DNA of 38,152 bases from Bacillota bacterium (GTDB lineage Bacteria; Bacillota; Clostridia; Peptostreptococcales; Anaerovoracaceae). The position numbers and the translations under genes are program-made. Each line of letters opens with the position of its first letter. Within the stretch, counting starts at the first letter, position 1. The notes beneath the pieces were generated by a model that was not told where the DNA came from, searched no databases, and saw only the letters and a program-made list of their open reading frames with translations. This document shows positions 26,237 to 34,366 of this stretch, piece after piece. The stretch spans positions 1 to 38,152 of the forward strand of contig JAEXBK010000122.1 in assembly GCA_023394035.1 (NCBI GenBank). The letters are read 5' to 3'.

Positions 26237-26308
26237 GATAGCTGATGATAGAGAAGTGAAATCACCATCGATGTGTTTTGAATTTCTTGATTGAAAAGGA
26301 GCGTAAAT

Positions 26309-26494
26309 ATGAGATATGTGAATAGGAAACGAATACTTATCGTATATCTACTCCTGCAGATTATATTAGTTGTGTTTGCTGTTTTAAGTATTTTTACAAA
26401 ATATAATTATGCGCAACCTATTGCAGTAATAGCAGGCTTAAATACTGGGATGATAATAAAGCTTATTATTGATGATAGTCACTATGGGAAGTAG
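26309..26494 (+). CDS. small two-helix membrane protein, unknown
   Basis: This 61-residue protein starts at the ATG at 26309, which has AAAAGGAG just upstream; that same motif would lie inside any longer TTG-started frame. It has a basic N-terminus and two hydrophobic segments (about residues 7-27 and 34-53) and ends KLIIDDSHYGK. It follows the secreted protein in the A/T-rich block. Size and topology would suit an immunity or accessory membrane protein. No family is recognised. Confidence 0.65.
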   Translation: MRYVNRKRILIVYLLLQIILVVFAVLSIFTKYNYAQPIAVIAGLNTGMIIKLIIDDSHYGK

Positions 26495-26580
26495 TAACAT
26501 TTTATATTATACATTTTTTGCTTGATAATCATGAAATTAGACCAAGTAGAACGGAAAAAATTAAGAATGCGAGGTGGCAT

Positions 26581-26847
26581 ATGAACAACTTGAATAAATG
26601 GCTCAGACTTCTTTCAAAGATTTCTATCGTTTTTGCGGTGGTGACTCCGATCGCAAATCTTCTCATCAAGCCTGAATTCAAAATGCTAATGGCAAAAATG
26701 CAGGGTGCAGTTGATACTTATACGCTATCGGGAACTACGATATTTGTGATGGTAGTAAATGTCCTGTTTAATGTTTTTCTTTTCTTAGGTGCGGCGGCTG
26801 TATTTGCGGCGTTGGCACAGATTCTCGACAAGAAACAGGAACAGTAG
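26581..26847 (+). CDS. small two-helix membrane protein, unknown
   Basis: This 88-residue protein begins at the ATG at 26581 after GAGGTGG; a TTG-started frame from 26518 has no ribosome site. It has two hydrophobic segments (about residues 14-29 and 53-79) joined by a polar loop containing KPEFKMLMAKMQGAVDTYTL, and a charged tail. Base composition has returned to that of the core genes, so it probably does not belong to the A/T-rich block. No family is recognised. Confidence 0.65.
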   Translation: MNNLNKWLRLLSKISIVFAVVTPIANLLIKPEFKMLMAKMQGAVDTYTLSGTTIFVMVVNVLFNVFLFLGAAAVFAALAQILDKKQEQ

Positions 26848-26889
26848 AAGGCAAGTGATACATTGCCAACAAATAATTTAATGTAAAAT

Positions 26890-26961
26890 AAAAAATCCCC
26901 CTACATGCAATCGCATATAAAGGGACTCGGGTTGGTGAGTACTGTAAGAGTACCCTGTTCA
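26890..26961 (-). ncRNA. candidate small RNA, about 72 nt
   Basis: On the minus strand a TTGACA/TATAAT promoter (26968-26997) leads into an RNA that starts near 26961. It can fold into GUACU-loop-AGUAC (within GGGUACUCUUACAGUAC). It ends in a terminator hairpin (CCCUUUAUAUGC paired with GCAUGUAGGGG, four-base loop) followed by six U residues at 26895-26890. No coding frame of note lies within it, and no minus-strand gene follows. The family is not recognised; it is not 6S, SRP or tmRNA as far as I can see. Confidence 0.6.
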
Positions 26962-26967
26962 ATCTGT

Positions 26968-26997
26968 ATTATAGACCAATTTGCCCTCTTTTGTCAA
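26968..26997 (-). promoter_or_regulatory. promoter of the candidate small RNA
   Basis: On the minus strand, TTGACA (26992-26997) and TATAAT (26968-26973) both match consensus perfectly, with an 18-base spacer. The -35 box lies in the loop of the terminator hairpin at 26983-27009. Confidence 0.75.
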
Positions 26998-27016
26998 AAC
27001 AAAGAGGGCTTTTTTC
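26983..27016 (+). terminator. terminator upstream of dnaE
   Basis: GCCCTCTTT (26983-26991) pairs with AAAGAGGGC (27001-27009) across a 9-base loop, followed by seven T residues. It stops plus-strand transcription before dnaE. Confidence 0.9.
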
Positions 27017-27054
27017 TATCTTAAACTGTTATTGTACAAGTATGAGTCAAACTA

Positions 27055-27063
27055 TGATAAAAT
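27055..27063 (+). promoter_or_regulatory. dnaE extended -10 promoter
   Basis: TGATAAAAT is a TGn-extended -10 element 20 bases before the dnaE ATG. The nearest -35-like sequence (TTGTAC, 27032-27037) is spaced too far to be convincing. GGAGG follows before the ATG. Confidence 0.4.
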
Positions 27064-27082
27064 ATATGCATGGAGGTATGTC

Positions 27083-30000
27083 ATGGCATTTACACATCTG
27101 CATGTACACACAGAATACAGCTTGCTTGACGGCTTTGCTAAAATCAAAGGCGTAGTTGCACGCGCCAAGGAGCTCGGCATGGATTCGCTCGCAATAACCG
27201 ATCACGGAGCAATGTTCGGCGTAATAGATTTCTATAAAGAATGTAAGAAGCAGGGAATCAAGCCGCTCATCGGCTGCGAGGTATATATTGCTCCACGCAG
27301 CATGGAGGACAAGGATCCTGATATTGACAGATACCAGAATCACCTGATTTTGATCGCGGAAAACAACGAGGGCTACAGAAACCTCATCAAGATAGTTTCA
27401 GAAGGATATATCAGAGGATATTACTATAAACCGCGCGTGGATAAGAGCGTGCTCAGGCGATATAGCGGAGGTATTATCGCGACCTCAGCGTGCCTTGCGG
27501 GGAAGGTGCAGCAATGCCTGCTCGACAGGGATTATCAGGGAGCAAAGAAAGAGGCGCTCGAATATGACGAGATATTCGGGCACGGAAACTTTTTCCTTGA
27601 GCTTCAGGATCAGGGGCTTGAAGAGGAACAGGAAGTAAACGCTCAGCTCGTCAGGCTTTCAAAGGAGCTCGACATCAAGCTCGTTGCGACAAACGATGTT
27701 CATTACATAAATCAGGATGACGCGGAGGCTCACGACGTGCTGCTCGCAATACAGACGGCAACTACGATTTCAGACGAGAAACGCATGAAATTCCCTAACG
27801 ACCAGTTCTACCTTAAGAGCGAGGACGAGATGAGGAAGATATTTGCGTTTGCGCCGGAGGCTGTTGACAATACCCATGATATTGCGGATCGCTGCAATGT
27901 GGAATTTACATTCGGCGAATATCATTTGCCGCAGTTTTTCCCGCCTGAGGGCATGACGAACGCGGAATACCTAAGGCATCTTTGTGAAGAGGGAATAAAG
28001 AAGAGATACGATGTAATAACTGACGAGATAAGAAAGCGCATGGACTACGAGCTTTCGATAATAGAGTCCATGGGCTATGTTGAGTATTACCTGATCGTCT
28101 GGGATTTTATAGACTACGCCAAGAACAAAAACATCGTCGTGGGACCAGGTCGCGGCTCGGGAGCCGCGAGCATAGTCGCATACGCACTAAGGATCACGGA
28201 CATCGACCCTATAAGATATAATCTCGTGTTCGAGAGATTTCTTAATCCGGAACGCGTCAGCATGCCTGACTTCGATATAGACTTTTGTATCGAGCGCAGA
28301 GGCGAGGTAATAGAATACGTAAAGGAAAAGTACGGAACGGAAAACGTTTCTCAGATAATAACATTCGGTACGCTCAAAGCAAAGGCGGCAATAAGGGATG
28401 TCGGACGGGCGCTCGAACTGACTTACGCAGAGGCGGATAAGATAGCGAAGGCTGTTCCGTTCACGCTCAACATGACCTTGGACAAGGCTCTCGAAGTCAG
28501 TACGGACTTAAAGCGGATGTACGAGGACGACGCCCGCGCCAGGCAGGTTATCGACATGGCGCGACGCCTGGAAGGCGTGCCGCGTAATGCGTCCACGCAC
28601 GCGGCGGGCGTCGTAATCTCAAAGCTCGCGCTCAACGAGTATGTGCCGCTATATATGTCGGACAAAGGCGTTGCCACGCAGTTCAACATGACTACGATAG
28701 AAGAGCTCGGACTTCTCAAGATGGACTTCCTCGGTCTCAGAAACCTGACGGTAATCAGAGACGCGCTTGCTTTGATAGAAGAAAATCACGGAGTCAGCAT
28801 CGACTTTGCACGCATGGGATATGACGATCCGGCTATATACGAGATGATTTCGGCAGGAAATACGGACGGCGTGTTTCAGCTCGAAAGCGGCGGCATGACC
28901 TCATTCATGAAGAACCTAAAGCCTACATGCTTTGAAGACATAGTCGCAGGCATCTCGCTTTACAGACCGGGACCTATGGACTCAATCCCGAAATACATAG
29001 AAAACAAAAAGAATCCGGAAAATATAAAGTATGTGACAGAACAGCTTGCTGACATACTTGACGTTACATACGGCTGCCTCGTATATCAGGAACAGGTAAT
29101 GCAGATAGTAAGGGATCTCGCGGGCTACAGCTACGGGCGTTCCGACCTCGTCAGAAGAGCGATGAGCAAGAAAAAGCGCGACGTTATGATGCAGGAAAAG
29201 GAATGGTTCATAAACGGCAAGGACGGTCCTGACGGCAAACCTGAGATAATGGGCTGCATCAGAAACGGGATATCACGCGCAGCCGCAGAAGCGATCTTTG
29301 ATGATATGGAAAGCTTTGCACAATATGCCTTCAACAAAGCTCACGCCGCAGCATATGCAGTGCTCGCATACGAGACGGGCTATCTCAAGAAATACTATCC
29401 GGTAGAGTTCATGGCGGCTCTGATTTCGAGCGTAATGGGCGATACCTCCTCCATAGCAAAATACATAGCAAACTGCCGCGACATGGGCATCAAAGTGCTT
29501 CCGCCGTCCGTCAACGAGAGCGTAAAGCGATTCTCCGTAAAAGACGGCGATATCAGATTCGGACTTCTTGCAGTCAAAAATGTCGGCGAAAATGCGATCG
29601 ACGCCATCATCAAAGCTCGCGAAGAAAAAGGGAATCCGAAGGATATATTTGCGCTGATAAACAATGTCGACCCGAGCGTGCTTAACAAGAAGGCTATGGA
29701 ATCACTCATCAAAGCCGGCGCTCTCGACTGCCTTGAGGGTACGAGGGCGGCGATGATGGCTGTGTACGAATCAGCGATGGAATCTGCGCAGCAGGATGCA
29801 AGGAAGAATATAGCAGGTCAGATGTCGCTTTTCCAGCTTAACAGCGAAGAAATGGCGGGAAGCGATGTGTCCGGCACCTTGCCTGATGTAAGCGAGTTTG
29901 CGCCTGACATACTGCTTTCTATGGAAAAGGAGATGACGGGCGTATACATCACCGATCATCCCCTTAACAAGTACAAAGAAAAAATCAAAGACTTCGTCAC

Positions 30001-30688
30001 CGCAACCTGCCTTGATCTTCGGAATTTAGAAGAAGCCGAAGAAGGCGGCGAAGACTCATCTGGGGGAGCCTCTGTTTCTGACGGACAGCGAGTAATCATG
30101 GCTGGCATGATAACAGGAAGGCGCAACCTCATAACAAAGAGCAGCAAGATGATGTCCTTCATACAGTTTGAAGATCTCTACGGAGCAGCCGAAGCCGTTG
30201 TATTCCCTAATGTCTTTGACAAATGCTCGGAAGCCATAGCGGTTGACAATGTAGTAATGATAAGCGGCAAAATCGACTTCAAGGAAGAAGAGGCACCGAA
30301 GATAATAGCCGACTCGGTTGCGGATATAGAGGACGAGATAAGCATCATGAAGATGAAGACACTTCCTCCGAACTACGAAAAGAGATACCGTCCGGATCAG
30401 GCGAGACCTGAAAAAAGAGAGCAGGGAGCGGCTCCTGTGAAGATAAGGCTTCCTGAAGCTGAAAGCGGCACAGGTACCGCATCATCAATGGACGAAAAGG
30501 ATGCGCTTAATGAGCTTCAGAAGATATTTGCACGCCATCGCGGAAGCACGAAGGCACTCATTTATCTCAGAAACGGCAAAATACTTTCGACAGGCAATGC
30601 CGGCATCAGAGCCACACTCGACTTTGCGGAAGAGGTTGCTATCCTCGTTGGAAACGCCAACGTCAAAATACAACAGATCGAAAGATAA
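27083..30688 (+). CDS. dnaE: DNA polymerase III subunit alpha (DnaE)
   Basis: This 1201-residue C-family polymerase works with PolC or alone in replication in Bacillota. The start at 27083 has GGAGG upstream and yields the standard MAFTHLHVHTEYSLLDG; a longer frame from 26981 runs through the terminator and is rejected. The PHP domain is at the N-terminus with intact metal motifs (HLHVHTE, ITDHGAMFG). The polymerase aspartates are D396 and D398 in MPDFDIDF, and a third lies in LLKMDFLGLRNLT. C-terminal to these are the helix-hairpin-helix and beta-clamp-binding regions and an OB fold (VIMAGMITGRRNLITKS). It stands alone between a terminator and a repeat-rich intergenic region. Confidence 0.97.
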   Translation: MAFTHLHVHTEYSLLDGFAKIKGVVARAKELGMDSLAITDHGAMFGVIDFYKECKKQGIKPLIGCEVYIAPRSMEDKDPDIDRYQNHLILIAENNEGYRNLIKIVSEGYIRGYYYKPRVDKSVLRRYSGGIIATSACLAGKVQQCLLDRDYQGAKKEALEYDEIFGHGNFFLELQDQGLEEEQEVNAQLVRLSKELDIKLVATNDVHYINQDDAEAHDVLLAIQTATTISDEKRMKFPNDQFYLKSEDEMRKIFAFAPEAVDNTHDIADRCNVEFTFGEYHLPQFFPPEGMTNAEYLRHLCEEGIKKRYDVITDEIRKRMDYELSIIESMGYVEYYLIVWDFIDYAKNKNIVVGPGRGSGAASIVAYALRITDIDPIRYNLVFERFLNPERVSMPDFDIDFCIERRGEVIEYVKEKYGTENVSQIITFGTLKAKAAIRDVGRALELTYAEADKIAKAVPFTLNMTLDKALEVSTDLKRMYEDDARARQVIDMARRLEGVPRNASTHAAGVVISKLALNEYVPLYMSDKGVATQFNMTTIEELGLLKMDFLGLRNLTVIRDALALIEENHGVSIDFARMGYDDPAIYEMISAGNTDGVFQLESGGMTSFMKNLKPTCFEDIVAGISLYRPGPMDSIPKYIENKKNPENIKYVTEQLADILDVTYGCLVYQEQVMQIVRDLAGYSYGRSDLVRRAMSKKKRDVMMQEKEWFINGKDGPDGKPEIMGCIRNGISRAAAEAIFDDMESFAQYAFNKAHAAAYAVLAYETGYLKKYYPVEFMAALISSVMGDTSSIAKYIANCRDMGIKVLPPSVNESVKRFSVKDGDIRFGLLAVKNVGENAIDAIIKAREEKGNPKDIFALINNVDPSVLNKKAMESLIKAGALDCLEGTRAAMMAVYESAMESAQQDARKNIAGQMSLFQLNSEEMAGSDVSGTLPDVSEFAPDILLSMEKEMTGVYITDHPLNKYKEKIKDFVTATCLDLRNLEEAEEGGEDSSGGASVSDGQRVIMAGMITGRRNLITKSSKMMSFIQFEDLYGAAEAVVFPNVFDKCSEAIAVDNVVMISGKIDFKEEEAPKIIADSVADIEDEISIMKMKTLPPNYEKRYRPDQARPEKREQGAAPVKIRLPEAESGTGTASSMDEKDALNELQKIFARHRGSTKALIYLRNGKILSTGNAGIRATLDFAEEVAILVGNANVKIQQIER

Positions 30689-30733
30689 ACCCAAAGGGCT
30701 TCCATAGCAGGATTTCTGAAATCGAACTTTGTA

Positions 30734-30900
30734 ATCGGTAAATCGGTAGTAAATTGAAATTTCAAGGCGAAAACAGCCTGTTTTCGATTATAAAATATCA
30801 AAAAACTACCGATTACACGGCTCAACCGAACCAATCGGTAGTAAACGGAAAAAAATATCAAAAAACAGCCTGTTTTGAGAAAAAAATATCGAAATACAGA
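30734..30900. repeat. two-copy imperfect repeat with palindromic cores after dnaE
   Basis: AATCGGTAGTAAA occurs at 30741-30753 and 30833-30845, with an extra ATCGGTA at 30734 and an inverted CTACCGATT at 30806-30814. Each copy is followed by the palindrome AAAACAGCCTGTTTT (30770-30784, extended by CG on both sides, and 30862-30876) and by AAAATATC-type A-rich sequence. The unit is about 80-90 bases. It looks like a mobile or regulatory intergenic repeat rather than coding DNA. Confidence 0.75.
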
Positions 30901-30943
30901 CGGCGACACGGACTGATCACGGCTGCCGCCTCACCTCAATAAG

Positions 30944-30970
30944 AAAAGGTGGCTGCGGGAGCCACCTTTT
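30944..30970. terminator. bidirectional terminator between dnaE and the M18 peptidase
   Basis: AAAAGGTGGCT (30944-30954) pairs with AGCCACCTTTT (30960-30970) across GCGGG. A and T flanks make it usable from both sides of these convergent genes. Confidence 0.85.
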
Positions 30971-30975
30971 ATAGT

Positions 30976-32379
30976 TTATTTCATTTCCATGTCCTTGACA
31001 AAAGCCTTGTAGCACTTATATGCTTCGTAAACGTCTGCCTTGCTTACGATTTCCCAAGGGCTGTGCATGCAGAGAACCGCAACGCCGCTGTCGATTACGT
31101 TCATTCCGTATCCTGCGAGGATGTATGCGATAGTTCCGCCGCCGCCTTCGTCTACCTTACCGAGCTCTGCCGTCTGGAAGCCGACTTTGTTGTCGTCCAT
31201 GACGCGGCGGATCTTGCCGAGATATTCGGCATTGGCGTCGTTTGAGCCGCCCTTGCCGCGAGAACCCGTGTATTTGTTGAATGCTATACCTCTTCCGAAA
31301 TATGCGGTGTTCTTGCGCTCGAAAGATCCTTCATAGCTCGGATCAAAGGCTGCGCTTACGTCGGAGGAAAGTACGCATGAGTTTCTCAAAGCTCTGCGCT
31401 GTTTGATTCCGGTATAGCCTTCTGCAAGCTCAAGAAGCTCGGCTACAGTGTCCTCAAAGAAGTGTGATTCGGCTCCGGTTGCGCCTACGCTTCCGATTTC
31501 TTCCTTGTCTGTAAGTACGCAAAGTGCGGTACGTTCAGGCGTTTCGCTGTCGAGAATTGCGCGAAGCGATGTGTAAGCGCATACTCTGTCATCGTGACCG
31601 TATCCGATTATCATGCTGCGGTCAAATCCCAAGTCGCGAGCCTTTCCTGCAGGAACGACTTCGATTTCGGCAGACAGGAAATCCTCTTCTTCTATATGGT
31701 ACTGTTCGAGAAGCAGCTTAAGGATGTTTGCCTTTACGGCTTCTTTTTCTTCTTCCTTACCTTCTTCTTTCGCAAGCGGTCTGCTTCCGATAAGGAGATC
31801 AAGAGCTTCACCCGTAACTACGACTGAGGCCTTCTTCTGGAGCTGTTCGCCTGCAAGATGTATGAGAAGGTCTGTGATGCAGAATACAGGATCGTCTTCG
31901 CCGTCACCGATTGCGATATCAACGAGAGTGCCGTCCTTCTTGGCAACTACTCCGTAGAGAGCGAGCGGAATGGTTACCCACTGATATTTCTTGACTCCGC
32001 CGTAATAGTGCGTGTCGAGATATGCAAGTTCTGTGTTCTCATATAGCGGATTCTGCTTGAGGTCGAGGCGCGGTGAGTCGATATGAGCTCCGAGTATGTT
32101 CATTCCTTCTGTCAAAGGCTTCTTGCCCAAGATTCCGAGAATGAGAGTTTTGTTCATGAACTGGCGGTAGAAGCGGTCACCGGCTTTGATAGCTTTGCCT
32201 TCTGAAATCAATTTGTCGAGATCTGCGAAGCCTGCTTTTTCGGCAGCCTTTATTGATTCGTCAACGCAAAGTCTTTCCGTCTTTGCTGTTGACAGGAATT
32301 CTTTGTAATCTGAAGAGAGCGCTTCGAGAGCGGCTAAGTCATTTTCTTTATAAGTTTTCCAGAGATTATTTCTTTCCAT
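30976..32379 (-). CDS. M18 family zinc aminopeptidase
   Basis: This 467-residue cytosolic metallopeptidase removes N-terminal residues, probably acidic ones, from peptides. The start at 32379 (MERNNLWKTY) follows AGGAGG; a longer frame from 32445 overlaps its own promoter. The family's metal and catalytic motifs are visible: GAHIDSPRLDLK, YGHDDRVCAYTSL, DKEEIGSVGATGAESHF, SSDVSAAFDP and the C-terminal MHSPWEIVSKAD. The glycine-rich DEGGGGTIAY is also typical. It is divergent from purine nucleoside phosphorylase and shares a promoter region with it. Confidence 0.94.
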   Translation of the reverse strand: MERNNLWKTYKENDLAALEALSSDYKEFLSTAKTERLCVDESIKAAEKAGFADLDKLISEGKAIKAGDRFYRQFMNKTLILGILGKKPLTEGMNILGAHIDSPRLDLKQNPLYENTELAYLDTHYYGGVKKYQWVTIPLALYGVVAKKDGTLVDIAIGDGEDDPVFCITDLLIHLAGEQLQKKASVVVTGEALDLLIGSRPLAKEEGKEEEKEAVKANILKLLLEQYHIEEEDFLSAEIEVVPAGKARDLGFDRSMIIGYGHDDRVCAYTSLRAILDSETPERTALCVLTDKEEIGSVGATGAESHFFEDTVAELLELAEGYTGIKQRRALRNSCVLSSDVSAAFDPSYEGSFERKNTAYFGRGIAFNKYTGSRGKGGSNDANAEYLGKIRRVMDDNKVGFQTAELGKVDEGGGGTIAYILAGYGMNVIDSGVAVLCMHSPWEIVSKADVYEAYKCYKAFVKDMEMK

Positions 32380-32416
32380 GGTTTCCTCCTTGATACTTAG
32401 TAACGTACTGAATTTT

Positions 32417-32445
32417 ATTATAGTTAAAAAGTATTCAAATTTCAA
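32417..32445 (-). promoter_or_regulatory. M18 aminopeptidase promoter
   Basis: On the minus strand, TTGAAA (32440-32445) and TATAAT (32417-32422) are separated by 17 bases. The start lies about 30 bases before the gene. Confidence 0.8.
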
Positions 32446-32449
32446 TGAG

Positions 32450-32481
32450 TATACTTCAAAAAAACAAATATTTGAAGTATA
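32450..32481. promoter_or_regulatory. 11-base perfect inverted repeat, putative operator
   Basis: TATACTTCAAA (32450-32460) and TTTGAAGTATA (32471-32481) are perfect inverted copies with a 10-base spacer. The right arm runs into the -10 box of the phosphorylase promoter and the left arm ends with its -35 box. The outer edge is five bases upstream of the peptidase -35 box. A protein bound here could control both divergent units. Confidence 0.7.
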
Positions 32482-32483
32482 AT
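32455..32483 (+). promoter_or_regulatory. purine nucleoside phosphorylase operon promoter
   Basis: TTCAAA (32455-32460) and TATAAT (32478-32483) are 17 bases apart, overlapping the inverted repeat. AGGAGG precedes the first ATG. Confidence 0.75.
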
Positions 32484-32503
32484 AAACGAAGGAGGTATAA
32501 GAA

Positions 32504-33337
32504 ATGAGTAAAATATACGAAAAGCTTACAAAGGCGGTAAATTATATAAAAAGTAAGACGGACTTTGTTCCTTTTGCCGGAATAGTTTTAGGCTCGGGAC
32601 TTGGAGGATATGCGTCCGAGATGAAGGTGGAATATGAGATTCCGTACACTGATATAGAAGGATTTCCGGTATCTACGGTTCAGGGACATGACGGACGTTT
32701 TGTTTTCGGATATGTCGGCAGCGTACCTGTAGTTGCAATGAAGGGAAGAGTCCACTTCTACGAAGGCTATGACGTAAACGATGTTGTAATGCCGATAAGA
32801 CTTATGGGGCTGCTCGGCGCGCAGGTTTTGATCCTGACAAATGCGGCGGGAGGCATTGACCTAAGCTACAAGCCGGGAGATCTCATGGCTATAACTGATC
32901 ACATAACGGCATTTACGAGAAGCCCGCTCATCGGCGAAAATCCGGAGGAGCTCGGCGTAAGATTCCCTGACATGAGCAAGGTATACGATCCTGAGCTTAT
33001 TTCAATCATACGCAAGGCGGCGGAAAAGAACAGCATAGACATCAAAGAAGGCGTCTACCTTCAGGCAACGGGTCCTCAGTATGAAACACCTGCGGAGATA
33101 AGAATGTTCAGAACGCTTGGCGCTTCTGCAGTCGGGATGAGTACCGGAATAGAGGCGGTAGCGGCAAGACATATGGGAATGCGCGTATGCGGAATATCGT
33201 GCATAAGCAATATGGCGGCGGGTATACTTGATCAGCCGCTTAATCACAAAGAGGTTCAGGAAACGGCGGATAAGGTTGCAGCGAGCTTCAAGGCTCTCAT
33301 AAACGACCTTATTTCGATGATAGGAGAAATCAAATAA
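32504..33337 (+). CDS. punA: purine nucleoside phosphorylase (trimeric type)
   Basis: This 277-residue cytosolic enzyme splits purine nucleosides, chiefly inosine and guanosine, with phosphate to free base and ribose-1-phosphate. The characteristic motifs are present: VLGSGLGGYA, TVQGHDGRF, MKGRVHFYEGY, LTNAAGGID, the base-binding glutamate in GPQYETPAEIRM, and GMSTGIEAVAARHMGM followed by ISNMAAG with the asparagine that favours 6-oxopurines. Length is typical of the trimeric class. It heads a run of five co-directional genes, and its stop shares one base with the GAPDH start. The promoter overlaps a palindromic operator candidate. Confidence 0.95.
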   Translation: MSKIYEKLTKAVNYIKSKTDFVPFAGIVLGSGLGGYASEMKVEYEIPYTDIEGFPVSTVQGHDGRFVFGYVGSVPVVAMKGRVHFYEGYDVNDVVMPIRLMGLLGAQVLILTNAAGGIDLSYKPGDLMAITDHITAFTRSPLIGENPEELGVRFPDMSKVYDPELISIIRKAAEKNSIDIKEGVYLQATGPQYETPAEIRMFRTLGASAVGMSTGIEAVAARHMGMRVCGISCISNMAAGILDQPLNHKEVQETADKVAASFKALINDLISMIGEIK

Positions 33338-34362
33338 TGGGAAACGAGAAAAAAATAAAGATAGCCATAAACGGCTTCGGTCGCATAGGCAGAATGGCAT
33401 TCAGAAGAATGTTCGAGGACGGCGATTTTGAGATAGCGGCGATAAACGACCTTGCAAAGCCGGAAATGCTCGCATATCTTCTCAAATATGACAGCGTACA
33501 GAAGAAATTCGGTCACGAAATTTCAAATGATGACAATTCACTCAGCATAGACGGCAAGAGGATTCCTATCTTTGCCGAGGCTGATGCTAACAATCTTCCT
33601 TGGGGGAAGCTTGGCATAGACATAGTGCTTGAGTGTACCGGCTTCTATACGAGCAAGGAAAAATCGAAGGCTCATATAAATGCGGGAGCAAAGCGGGTAC
33701 TCATATCGGCTCCTGCCGGAAACGACCTTCCTACGATAGTATACGGTGTAAACCATACGACACTCAAGGCGGAGGATCAGATCGTATCGGCGGCAAGCTG
33801 CACTACAAACTGCCTTGCACCGATAGCAAAGGTACTTAACGACTACAGGGAGCTCAGAACCGGCTTTATGACTACGATACACGCATATACCGGAGATCAG
33901 ATGCTTCTTGACGGTCCTCACAGAAAGAACGATTTCAGAAGGGCAAGAGCGGGAGCGATTAACATCGTTCCTAACAGCACGGGAGCGGCAAAGGCTATAG
34001 GTCTTGTAATTCCTGAGCTTGACGGGAAGCTCATAGGCTCGGCACAGCGTGTTCCTGTTCCTACAGGTTCTGTAACGATACTTGACGCTACCGTAAAAGA
34101 CGATACGGAAAGCGTAACGGTAGAAGGAATCAATGCCGCAATGAAGGCGGCTGCAAGCGAATCCTTCGGATATAACGAGGAAGAGATAGTATCGAGCGAC
34201 ATCATAGGCAGCACATACGGCTCGCTCTTTGATGCTACGCAGACGCTTGCACAGCAGTGCGGAACAAAGATATACGAAGTAAGAGTTGTCGCATGGTATG
34301 ACAACGAGATGGGATATACATGCCAGATGATACGTACACTCAAGTACATGGCGAATCTTTAA
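33337..34362 (+). CDS. gap: glyceraldehyde-3-phosphate dehydrogenase, type I
   Basis: This 341-residue glycolytic enzyme oxidises glyceraldehyde-3-phosphate with NAD and phosphate. The Rossmann motif is INGFGRIGRMAFRRM, the catalytic cysteine C155 lies in SAASCTTNCLAPIAKVL, and the active-site histidine is in TTIHAYTGDQ. The C-terminal WYDNEMGYTCQM is standard. It overlaps the phosphorylase gene by one base, an unusual partner, since gap is more often grouped with pgk and tpi. A second gap elsewhere in the genome would not be surprising. The SDR gene follows after four bases. Confidence 0.95.
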   Translation: MGNEKKIKIAINGFGRIGRMAFRRMFEDGDFEIAAINDLAKPEMLAYLLKYDSVQKKFGHEISNDDNSLSIDGKRIPIFAEADANNLPWGKLGIDIVLECTGFYTSKEKSKAHINAGAKRVLISAPAGNDLPTIVYGVNHTTLKAEDQIVSAASCTTNCLAPIAKVLNDYRELRTGFMTTIHAYTGDQMLLDGPHRKNDFRRARAGAINIVPNSTGAAKAIGLVIPELDGKLIGSAQRVPVPTGSVTILDATVKDDTESVTVEGINAAMKAAASESFGYNEEEIVSSDIIGSTYGSLFDATQTLAQQCGTKIYEVRVVAWYDNEMGYTCQMIRTLKYMANL

Positions 34363-34366
34363 TAAA

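Noticed and set aside
24683..26494. Phage or integrative element remnant
   Set aside because: The composition is unusual, but no integrase, transposase, direct-repeat attachment site or structural gene was found.
26981..27082. N-terminal extension of DnaE
   Set aside because: It runs through the terminator and promoter region; the ATG at 27083 has GGAGG and gives the conserved PHP-domain start.
30734..30900. CRISPR array
   Set aside because: There are only two imperfect units with no regular spacers, and no cas gene is in the window.
30754..30942. 62-codon frame through the repeats after dnaE
   Set aside because: It runs across the palindromic repeat units and has no ribosome-binding site; it is explained by the repeats.
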